Below are positions 6,345 to 12,586 of a stretch of 63,038 nucleotides of DNA, piece after piece. The first letter of the stretch is position 1. Each line of letters starts with the position of its first letter. A program made the position numbers and the translations under genes. Source of the stretch: an uncultured Clostridia bacterium. Lineage in GTDB: Bacteria > Bacillota > Clostridia > Christensenellales > Borkfalkiaceae. The stretch is taken from the NCBI GenBank assembly GCA_947629515.1, contig CANRDY010000006.1, positions 1 through 63,038 of the forward strand, written 5' to 3'. The notes under the pieces were generated by a model, which did no database searches, was not told where the DNA came from, and was given only the letters and a program-made list of their open reading frames with translations.

Positions 6345-9045
6345 TTTTTGTTTCGAAGAGGCGGAGAGCGTGCTCAAAGAGTTGAAAAGCTCCAAAGAGG
6401 GGCTTTCAGAAGAAGAGGCGGCGGCACGGCTCGCCCGCTACGGCAAAAACGCCCTCGAAGAGAGCAAAAGGGCGGGGGTGTTAAGGATATTTTTAAGTCA
6501 GTTTTCGGACTTTATGACAGTTCTTCTGATAGCCGCCGCCATAGTCTCGGGGTGCATCGCCCTCTTTTCGCGCGGGAGCGGCGGGCTTACCGATACCATT
6601 ATAATACTGCTCATAATCTTCGCCAACGCCGCCGTGGGCACTGTTCAGCAGTACCGCGCCGACAGAGCCATCGAGAGCCTCAAAAAACTTGCGGCGGGGG
6701 AGTGCAGGGTCGTGCGCGGGGGAAAGATAAAGAAGATCCCCGCCGAGGAGCTTACCATAGGCGACGTTATTTATGTCGAAGAGGGCGACGTCATTCCCGC
6801 CGACTGCCGCATACTTTCGTGCAACTCGTTGAAGTGCGACGAATCCGCGCTCACGGGCGAGAGCGTTCCCGCCGAAAAGAGCCAAAAGCGTATACGCGGC
6901 AACAGCGTCTCCCTCGGCGGCACTTCCGATATGCTCTTTTGCTCGTGCTATGCGGTGAGCGGCAACGGCACGGCGGTCGTCACTTCCGTGGGAATGTCGA
7001 CCGAGATGGGCAAGATCGCCTCGATGCTGCACGGCGGCGGCGACAAAACGCCCCTCGAAAAGAGCCTTCAAAAGCTGGGAAAAGTCATAACGTATTGCGT
7101 TTTAGCCATAACGGCGGTCATATTTATAATCGGCGTCGCCGTTCGGCAAGACGGCGTTCTGAAGAACTTTATGACGGCGGTCGCGCTCGCCGTTGCGGCG
7201 ATCCCCGAGGGGCTTCCCGCCACCGTCACCATAATAATGGCGTTGGGCGTGCAGAAGATGAGCCGCAAAAAAGTGATAATCCGCAAGCTCCGCTCAGTCG
7301 AAACGCTGGGCGGCTGTACGGTCATCTGCACCGACAAGACGGGCACGCTCACCCAAAACCGCCTCAAAGTCGAAAGGGCGTGGGGAGCGGGCGGCGACTG
7401 GCAGAGCCTGCTCTGCGAGTGCGCGTATTTTTGCAACACATTAAAGGGCGAAAGGGGAAGCTACACGGGCGACCCCACCGAAAAGGCGTTAATGCTGTAC
7501 GCCGCGGACTTTTTGGGCGGGAACGCGGAGGGGGGCGATCCTTCCCACGGCTTTATAAAGTCGGGCGAAATTCCCTTTACTTCCGAAAGAAAGATGATGT
7601 CGGTCTACGGTCGAAAAGGGGAAAAAGAGGTGATATACACCAAGGGCGCGCCCGACTTTTTATTGGCAAAATGTTCATATATATGCACAAATTCGGGCAT
7701 AACGCCCCTTTCGGACGAGCTTAAAAAAGCCGTGCTCTTTCAAAACGACGGCATGAGCGACGAGGGTCTGCGCGTGCTCGCCTTTGCCTTTTCCTCGGGC
7801 GGCAGGCGCGAAGAGGAGCTTACTTTCATAGGTCTTGCGGGGCTGTTCGACGGGCTTAAAAAGGGAGTCGCCGAAGCCGTGGAGGAGTGCCGCGGAGCGG
7901 GCATACGCACCGTCATGATAACGGGCGACCACGCTCGCACGGCTTTTTCGGTGGCAAAACGCCTTAAAATCGCCTCGGATATGTCCGAAGTAGTCACGGG
8001 CGCGGAGCTTGACCGACTCGAAAGCTCAACAAATTTTTCGCCCTCGGGCGGCGTAAACCGCGCGCTCGAAGAGAAGATTGCCGCGTCGTCGGTGTTCGCG
8101 CGCGTGTCGCCGAGGCACAAGAACATGATAGTCAGGTGCCTTAAAAGTCGGGGCGAGGTTGTGGCGATGACGGGCGACGGCGTAAACGACGCCCCCGGCA
8201 TAAAGAGCGCGGACATAGGCATTGCAATGGGAATGTACGGCACCGACGTCACCAAAAACGCCTCAGACATGATAATCTGCGACGACAACTTTGCAACTAT
8301 TGTGTCCGCCGTGCGCGAGGGCAGGCGCATTTCGGCGAATATCCGCAAGACTATTCGCTTCTTTCTCTCGACGAACCTTGCCGAAGTGCTGGCTATTTTT
8401 ATCGCCTCGACCTTCTTTTTCAGGTACGACTTTCTGCTTTCGGCACAGCTTTTGTGGTTAAACCTCATCACCGACAGCTTTCCCGTGCTCGCGCTCGGCT
8501 CCGAAAAGGGGGGCGCGGACGTGATGAAAAGCCCGCCGTCGTCGGTGGGCGGAGGGCTGTTTTCAAAGGGGAGCGTGGCTTTCATGCTCCTTTCGGGCGG
8601 CTATATTACGGCGGTAACGGTGGGCGTTTTCGCGCTCTCTTTAAGCCTTTGGGGGAACGCCGTCGCAACGACCGTCGCCTTTCTCACGCTGTCGTTTGCC
8701 GAGCTTTTTCAGGCATACAACGTGCGCGCCGAAAACAAATCGGCTTTTTCGGGAACTTTCTCCAACGCCGCCCTCAACGCCACGGTAGCGGCGGCAATTG
8801 CCCTCAACATATTGCTCGTCGAAACGCCGCTCTCGTCCGCGTTCTCGCTCGTGCCGGCGGGCGGCGCGCAGTGGGCGTTGACCTTTGCCGCGGCGTTTTC
8901 GGTCGTGCCCTTTATGGAGCTTGTAAAGCTCGTCTGCCGCCTTGCTTCGCGACTGAAAGGTCGGGCGAAAAGTGTGCGTTCCGACGTGCGGTTCGCCCGC
9001 AGAGCGGGAGGGAAAGGATCGCAAAATACGGGTTCACGCCTTTAA
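6337..9045 (+). CDS. P-type Ca2+-transporting ATPase (P2A type)
   Basis: Membrane pump coupling ATP hydrolysis to cation export. The 902 residues follow the SERCA-like plan: N-terminal cation-ATPase domain, LTGES in the actuator domain (about 172-176), the phosphorylation site DKTGT at Asp333, GDGVNDAP (about 612-619) and a C-terminal block of six membrane helices. Calcium-site residues are present: PEGLP in the fourth helix, NLAEVLA in the fifth and WLNLITD in the sixth, matching the Glu, Asn/Glu and Asn/Thr/Asp ligands of SERCA. Calcium is therefore the best guess, with manganese possible. The start at 6337 fits the family N-terminus, but it is buried in a hairpin. The 3' end overlaps the convergent DUF3343 gene by 12 bases. 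Confidence 0.92.
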   Translation: MRNFCFEEAESVLKELKSSKEGLSEEEAAARLARYGKNALEESKRAGVLRIFLSQFSDFMTVLLIAAAIVSGCIALFSRGSGGLTDTIIILLIIFANAAVGTVQQYRADRAIESLKKLAAGECRVVRGGKIKKIPAEELTIGDVIYVEEGDVIPADCRILSCNSLKCDESALTGESVPAEKSQKRIRGNSVSLGGTSDMLFCSCYAVSGNGTAVVTSVGMSTEMGKIASMLHGGGDKTPLEKSLQKLGKVITYCVLAITAVIFIIGVAVRQDGVLKNFMTAVALAVAAIPEGLPATVTIIMALGVQKMSRKKVIIRKLRSVETLGGCTVICTDKTGTLTQNRLKVERAWGAGGDWQSLLCECAYFCNTLKGERGSYTGDPTEKALMLYAADFLGGNAEGGDPSHGFIKSGEIPFTSERKMMSVYGRKGEKEVIYTKGAPDFLLAKCSYICTNSGITPLSDELKKAVLFQNDGMSDEGLRVLAFAFSSGGRREEELTFIGLAGLFDGLKKGVAEAVEECRGAGIRTVMITGDHARTAFSVAKRLKIASDMSEVVTGAELDRLESSTNFSPSGGVNRALEEKIAASSVFARVSPRHKNMIVRCLKSRGEVVAMTGDGVNDAPGIKSADIGIAMGMYGTDVTKNASDMIICDDNFATIVSAVREGRRISANIRKTIRFFLSTNLAEVLAIFIASTFFFRYDFLLSAQLLWLNLITDSFPVLALGSEKGGADVMKSPPSSVGGGLFSKGSVAFMLLSGGYITAVTVGVFALSLSLWGNAVATTVAFLTLSFAELFQAYNVRAENKSAFSGTFSNAALNATVAAAIALNILLVETPLSSAFSLVPAGGAQWALTFAAAFSVVPFMELVKLVCRLASRLKGRAKSVRSDVRFARRAGGKGSQNTGSRL

Positions 9046-9261
9046 CGTAAGGTAGCCGTAGAATGCCGAAAAGTTTGCCCGCGCGATTATTTTTTTACAG
9101 CGGTCGCCATAGCGTTCGGGCAGTTCTACCGAAAGCCCGCACCCTACGTTCGCCTGTTTGGGGGTATTTATAAGCCGCGCGTTCACGCCCGCCCGTTTAA
9201 GGCGGAAACAGCAGTCCGCCGCCTGCGTGCGCGAGCGGAACACGGCGATAAGTTTAGTCAT
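9034..9261 (-). CDS. DUF3343 protein (putative Se/S carrier-like)
   Basis: A 75-residue protein beginning MTKLIAVFRSRTQA and containing VGCGLSVELPE, the conserved cysteine region of DUF3343. The family is usually found beside class V aminotransferase-like desulfurases and has been suggested to carry selenium or sulfur. Here it is divergent from exactly such an enzyme (9516-10922), which supports a shared job. GAGGAAG lies 7-8 bases before the ATG. The biochemical role is unproven. Confidence 0.8.
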   Translation of the reverse strand: MTKLIAVFRSRTQAADCCFRLKRAGVNARLINTPKQANVGCGLSVELPERYGDRCKKIIARANFSAFYGYLTLKA

Positions 9262-9515
9262 TTATTGCTTCCTCGGTAAGTCGGCGCGCCGCCTTGAAAT
9301 AACGCGTGCGGTCGTGCCGTTTAAGATAAAAACGGTTGCGCCGTTTATGATTTAACGGTTTTCCGTTTATAACAGAACGGTCTTGCCGAGCGTTACGGGC
9401 TGTTGACCGTTCAAAAAAGGAACGGTTCAGCCGCGCATAAAGGCGCAAAACAGGGCGCGAATATGCGGCGTGCGCGAATATAATGTATTAATATATTATG
9501 AAAGGAAGCCCCAAA

Positions 9516-10922
9516 ATGCTATATCTCGACAACGCCGCCACGGGCGGAAACAAGCCGCAGAGCGTGCTCGAAAGCGCGTACGCGGCGATGAAGTTTGCGG
9601 CAAACCCCGGGCGGAGCGGTCACGCGCTCTCGTCGGCGTGCGCCGAAAGGGTGTTCGCCTGCCGCAGTCTGCTTGCGGGATTTTTCGGCGCGCCCTCGCC
9701 CGAGCGGGTCGTGTTCACCAAAAACTGCACCGAGGCGTTGAACACGGCGATATTTTCGCTCCCCAAGGGTGTAATTTTGACGACGGTCGCCGAGCATAAC
9801 TCGGTGTTGCGCCCCCTGCGCGCCCTCGAAAACCTCGGCTACGAAATACTGTATATCCCCCTTGTATCCGACTGTCCGAGCAGTTCGGCGAACATTTCTT
9901 TGAACCCTTCTTCGAACCGTTCGCCAAGCGATCCTTCCCCCGACCGTTCTCCTAACCCCGCCTATAACCAATCTCCGAACTCTGCCCATAACCCTCCCCC
10001 CAACTTTGCCCCCAACTCTCCCCCTTCGCTTGCGAGGGGGGAGAATAAAAGAGGGGGGAGCTTCGCGCTTGATAAGAACGCCTCTATGTCCGCTCCCAAC
10101 GGAATTAAAAATCCCGACAGCGCAGGCACTGCGCCGTCGCCGCCGTCGCCGAGGTCGATTGACCTTGCGGCGGCGGCGCGACTGATTGCCCGCGCGGAGG
10201 AAGAGCGCAAGCGCATAACGGGCGCGGTCGTAACTCTCGCCTCAAACGTCACGGGAATGTCGGTCGATATCGCCGCGCTCAAAGCCATGCTCCCGCAGGA
10301 GTGCATACTCATTCTCGACGGCGCGCAGGCGTGCGGTCACGTTAAGGTAAACTTAAAGGAACTTAAAGCCGACGCGCTGGCGGTCGCGGGTCACAAGGGG
10401 ATGTTGGGCATACAGGGCAGCGGGGTTCTGGTCTTTTCCGAACGGTTCGACCCCAAACCTCTTTTATACGGCGGCACGGGCACGGAGAGTTACAGCGCGG
10501 AAATGCCCGCCTTTTACCCCGAGCGGTTAGAGGGCGGCACGCTCAATTATCCCGCCATAGTCTCGCTTGCCGAGGGCGCGCTGTATATAAAGACCAACGG
10601 GCGGCGGATGCGGCGCAAGGTCGAAGAATACACGCGCGAGGCTATTTCGGGGCTGGAGCGGACGGAGGGGGTAAGGGTGTATTCGACGCCGAACCCGTAC
10701 GGGATAGTCGCCTTCGGGGTGGAGGGGGTAACTTCGGAGCGCGCGGCGGGCATACTCTCCGAGGAGTATTCGATATGCGTCCGCGGAGGCTTACACTGTG
10801 CGCCGCTCATGCACAAGGCGTTAAAAAGCGGCGGGCTTGTGCGCGCGTCCTTTTCGGCGTTCACCCCCGCAGGCGCGCCCGCCGCGCTCGTCTCCGCCGT
10901 CCGCGGTATAGCCCGACGTTAA
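9516..10922 (+). CDS. NifS-like cysteine desulfurase family enzyme with low-complexity insertion
   Basis: PLP fold type I enzyme of the class V group. YLDNAATGG opens the protein, TTVAEHNS (89-96) and LDGAQACGH (267-275) line the cofactor, Lys294 in AGHKG is the Schiff-base lysine and Cys428 in RGGLHCAP is the candidate persulfide cysteine. The short cysteine loop places it in the family often paired with DUF3343, its divergent neighbour. Residues 121-213 are an Asn/Pro/Ser-rich insertion between conserved strands, partly built from a purine-rich hairpin that resembles intergenic repeats of this genome. I chose the ATG at 9516 because AAAGGA lies just before it; an ATG at 9498 would contain that site. 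468 residues, against roughly 375 usual for the family. The insertion probably loops out, but activity is not assured. Confidence 0.85.
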   Translation: MLYLDNAATGGNKPQSVLESAYAAMKFAANPGRSGHALSSACAERVFACRSLLAGFFGAPSPERVVFTKNCTEALNTAIFSLPKGVILTTVAEHNSVLRPLRALENLGYEILYIPLVSDCPSSSANISLNPSSNRSPSDPSPDRSPNPAYNQSPNSAHNPPPNFAPNSPPSLARGENKRGGSFALDKNASMSAPNGIKNPDSAGTAPSPPSPRSIDLAAAARLIARAEEERKRITGAVVTLASNVTGMSVDIAALKAMLPQECILILDGAQACGHVKVNLKELKADALAVAGHKGMLGIQGSGVLVFSERFDPKPLLYGGTGTESYSAEMPAFYPERLEGGTLNYPAIVSLAEGALYIKTNGRRMRRKVEEYTREAISGLERTEGVRVYSTPNPYGIVAFGVEGVTSERAAGILSEEYSICVRGGLHCAPLMHKALKSGGLVRASFSAFTPAGAPAALVSAVRGIARR

Positions 10923-10927
10923 GCAAA

Positions 10928-10954
10928 CGCGCGGGCGTTCAAAACGCCCGCGCG
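10928..10954. terminator. GC hairpin after the NifS-like gene
   Basis: A 12-bp stem (10928-10939 with 10943-10954) starts 6 bases after the stop codon. It lacks a T-run, so termination would be weak; it may mainly protect the mRNA end. Confidence 0.5.
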
Positions 10955-10960
10955 CGCCAT

Positions 10961-10996
10961 AAAAAAAGAAGCGCACGCCTCAACGGCGTGCGCTTC
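10961..10996 (-). terminator. terminator of tRNA-Ala(CGC)
   Basis: A 12-bp perfect stem (10968-10979 with 10985-10996) followed on the minus strand by seven T. It lies directly downstream of the tRNA. Confidence 0.85.
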
Positions 10997-11010
10997 CCCT
11001 GAAAATCATT

Positions 11011-11086
11011 TGGTGGAGATAACGAGACTCGAACTCGTGACCTATGCGTTGCGAACGCATCGCTCTACCACCTGAGCCATATCCCC
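11011..11086 (-). tRNA. tRNA-Ala, anticodon CGC
   Basis: Read on the minus strand it begins GGGGATATGGCTCA and folds as a full cloverleaf. The acceptor arm is GGGGATA/TATCTCC, the anticodon loop TTCGCAA gives CGC (codon GCG), the T loop is GTTCGAGTC and CCA is encoded. The promoter lies on the minus strand at 11101-11129. Confidence 0.95.
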
Positions 11087-11100
11087 GACATTTCACTTGC

Positions 11101-11129
11101 ATTATAGCAACTTTATTTGGTCTTTGCAA
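11101..11129 (-). promoter_or_regulatory. promoter of tRNA-Ala(CGC)
   Basis: On the minus strand TTGCAA (11124-11129), 17 bases, TATAAT (11101-11106), ending 15 bases before the tRNA. Confidence 0.75.
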
Positions 11130-11159
11130 GCGTTTTTGGGCTTGCTTGCGCAAAAACTG

Positions 11160-11188
11160 TTGACGACGGCGCAAAAATATGGTATAAT
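11160..11188 (+). promoter_or_regulatory. promoter of tRNA-Ala(GGC)
   Basis: TTGACG (11160-11165), 17 bases, TATAAT (11183-11188). About 100 bases of leader precede the tRNA. Confidence 0.75.
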
Positions 11189-11287
11189 CAAACCGCTCAG
11201 CCGAAATTTTAGCTTTGCGAATGTGGCAAGTAACGTCGGCACGGGCGGCGCGGCGAATAAGCGGCGCACAAGCCGAAAGGCAACAAC

Positions 11288-11363
11288 GGGGTTATAGCGC
11301 AGTTGGTAGCGCGTTTGAATGGCATTCAAAAGGTCAGGGGTTCGACTCCCCTTAGCTCCACCA
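11288..11363 (+). tRNA. tRNA-Ala, anticodon GGC
   Basis: Complete cloverleaf with acceptor GGGGTTA/TAGCTCC, anticodon stem TTTGA/TCAAA, loop ATGGCAT (anticodon GGC, codon GCC) and encoded CCA. It is divergent from tRNA-Ala(CGC); together they read the GC-ending alanine codons favoured by the genes here. Confidence 0.95.
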
Positions 11364-11377
11364 AATTATTTTTAAAT

Positions 11378-11520
11378 CGCGCGCGGGCGTTCCAACGCCC
11401 GCGCGCATACTATCGGAGCAACATAAGGCACTGTCATTTCGAGGGATATGAGACCCGCGTAAGCGGGCGATTGACCGAGATAATCCCCCCGTGGTCTGTG
11501 CTTGCACTTTGAAACGCGAA
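11378..11520. repeat. GC hairpin plus dispersed TATCGGAGC repeat
   Basis: 11378-11405 is a GC-rich stem that could end the tRNA transcript. 11409-11520 is a copy of the dispersed block with ACATAAGGCACTGTCATTTC and CCCCGTGGTCTG, related to 2447-2560. Confidence 0.7.
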
Positions 11521-11535
11521 CCAAATAAAAACCTC

Positions 11536-11565
11536 TTGACAAATTATGACAAGAGGGTTTATACT
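11536..11565 (+). promoter_or_regulatory. sense promoter of 35-aa element, copy A
   Basis: TTGACA (11536-11541), 18 bases, TATACT (11560-11565). An inverted repeat CCTCTTG/CAAGAGG (11533-11539 and 11549-11555) covers the -35 and part of the spacer and could be an operator. Confidence 0.8.
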
Positions 11566-11669
11566 AACTTTAATATTAATTTTCGAAGCAAGGGGGAATC
11601 CTTGCAGGCGGTTGACCTCCCAAGGGGGAAAATGGAGTGATACATTTTCTTTCAAAGGGGGTGAGGCTT

Positions 11670-11777
11670 ATGACCGAGTTTAGCGAATTAGTATCGCAAC
11701 TCTGCGAGCTTCTTAAACAGCTTGAGCTGTTGCTCGACGAAGTCGAGTACATAGCCATTAAGCGCGTAAAAAAATAA
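11670..11777 (+). CDS. 35-residue peptide, copy A of paired element
   Basis: A 36-codon ORF with a very strong ribosome site (AAAGGGGGTGAGG) 4 bases before the ATG. The peptide starts MTEFSELVSQLCELL and ends LLLDEVEYIAIKRVKK: Leu-rich, amphipathic, with a basic tail. I see no obvious transmembrane helix. A paralogue at 16716-16823 is identical at 29 of 35 positions. Within the 21-codon core from Cys12, the DNA differences change three codons, all silently, which argues that the peptide is the selected product. The stop codon lies inside the stem of a terminator shared with a convergent RNA. The design recalls type I toxin-antitoxin loci, but the family is not one I recognise and toxicity is inferred only from architecture. 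Confidence 0.75.
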   Translation: MTEFSELVSQLCELLKQLELLLDEVEYIAIKRVKK

Positions 11778-11848
11778 CCGCCCACAGTTGATATCTCGGC
11801 GGTTATTTTAACTGCAACAGAGGTCAACCGCTTTGGGTTCCCCTTTGT
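11768..11848 (-). ncRNA. candidate antisense RNA of copy A
   Basis: A minus-strand promoter at 11855-11883 predicts a start near 11848, and a hairpin with a seven-T tail ends the RNA near 11768, giving about 80 nt. It overlaps the 3' end of the 35-aa mRNA through the shared terminator. Its 5' part carries GCGGTTGACCTC, the same motif as the sense leader. Confidence 0.65.
11771..11809. terminator. bidirectional terminator, copy A
   Basis: A 12-bp stem (11771-11782 with 11798-11809) around a 15-nt loop. The minus strand gets a seven-T tail, the plus strand four T. It contains the stop codon of the 35-aa ORF. Confidence 0.8.
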
Positions 11849-11854
11849 GACTTT

Positions 11855-11883
11855 ATTTTACGACATTGCTTTTCATTTGTCAA
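11855..11883 (-). promoter_or_regulatory. antisense promoter, copy A
   Basis: On the minus strand TTGACA (11878-11883), 17 bases, TAAAAT (11855-11860). Position and sequence are kept in copy B. Confidence 0.8.
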
Positions 11884-11909
11884 GTGTATTGAACAAAATT
11901 GTTTTTTTG

Positions 11910-11952
11910 CCCCGCGGCGGCGCAGTATCTGCGCCGCCGCGGGGATTTTTTT
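11910..11952 (+). terminator. strong terminator hairpin
   Basis: A 16-bp stem (11910-11925 with 11929-11944), 3-base loop and seven T downstream. It lies between the copy A element and tRNA-Val. Confidence 0.8.
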
Positions 11953-11958
11953 ATGTTG

Positions 11959-12034
11959 TGGTGGGCATTAAGGGACTCGAACCCCTGACTTTCTCCACGT
12001 CAAGAAGACACTCTCCCAGCTGAGTTAAATGCCC
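11959..12034 (-). tRNA. tRNA-Val, anticodon GAC
   Basis: On the minus strand it starts GGGCATTTAACTCAGC and has a perfect acceptor GGGCATT/AATGCCC. The anticodon stem is TCTTC/GGAGA, the loop TTGACGT gives GAC, the T loop is GTTCGAGTC and CCA is encoded. Confidence 0.95.
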
Positions 12035-12045
12035 TTGTACATGGT

Positions 12046-12074
12046 ATTGTACTATATCCGCCGCGCTTTGTAAA
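12046..12074 (-). promoter_or_regulatory. promoter of tRNA-Val(GAC)
   Basis: On the minus strand TTTACA (12069-12074), 17 bases, TACAAT (12046-12051). Confidence 0.65.
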
Positions 12075-12099
12075 GAGTTTTTGGGGAATTATTTTTTTA

Positions 12100-12276
12100 T
12101 GCTCCCGTTAAACTTCGTATATGCTTTGCAAGCGTTCCGCTTGAGCGGCGACACGCCGCCTTGCGTTGAACAGCCGTTCCGCTCGTCTTACTTCCACGTC
12201 GTTAAGAATCCCGTCCGCGGCGACACGCCGCCTTGCGACATACTCACAATAATCGAAAAAAAATTTCAAAAAACAC
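12100..12276. repeat. dispersed repeat (GCGGCGACACGCCGC family)
   Basis: Contains two GCGACACGCCGC stems and the TTGAACAGC...GTTAAGA block that recurs near 20530, 20750, 29570 and 44560. No gene is visible. Confidence 0.65.
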
Positions 12277-12305
12277 TTGAAAAACGCGTATAAATAATGT
12301 ATAAT
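12277..12305 (+). promoter_or_regulatory. promoter of the pectinesterase lipoprotein
   Basis: TTGAAA (12277-12282), 17 bases, TATAAT (12300-12305). It predicts a 5' leader of about 275 bases. Confidence 0.75.
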
Positions 12306-12328
12306 GTAACAGAGCGAAAAAGAGCGCA

Positions 12329-12371
12329 AGCCCCCATGGGGGCTATTTGACGTTTGCAAAAACGTCAAATA
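12329..12371 (+). promoter_or_regulatory. two adjacent hairpins in the pectinesterase leader
   Basis: 12329-12344 is a perfect 16-base palindrome (AGCCCCCATGGGGGCT). Directly after it a 12-bp stem (12344-12355 with 12360-12371) closes on a GCAA loop. Neither has a T-run, so a stability or regulatory role is more likely than termination. Confidence 0.5.
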
Positions 12372-12418
12372 CAAAAAATCTTACGTCGCCCGACCCCGTT
12401 TTTTATGTTTTGACCGTG

Positions 12419-12525
12419 TGAACCGTGTACCCCCCCACGGTTCGCCCCGCGCCCCATTCGCGCCCCTTTACGGCTTGCCGAGAGGGGGAGCTGTCCGCGA
12501 AGCGGACTGAGGGGGTGCACACGGT
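12419..12525. repeat. MITE-like dispersed element with inverted ends
   Basis: AACCGTGTACCCCC at one end and GGGGGTGCACACGGTT at the other are near-perfect inverted repeats. The interior GAGGGGGAGCTGTCCGC... GCGGACTGAGGGGGTGCA recurs at 43675-43717. Confidence 0.6.
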
Positions 12526-12586
12526 TCCCCCCCCAAAAAAACATAAAAATCGCAATAAAAGCAAAAAATAAATTAAGGAGAAAAAT

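Noticed and set aside
6258..7724. 488-codon plus-strand ORF overlapping the ATPase gene
   Set aside because: Out of frame with clear P-ATPase motifs; composition is Arg/Gly-rich shadow sequence typical of GC-rich genes.
11581..11669. Known riboswitch in the leader of the 35-aa element
   Set aside because: Hairpins are present, but I cannot match the conserved core of any riboswitch class, and the opposing promoter explains the structure better.
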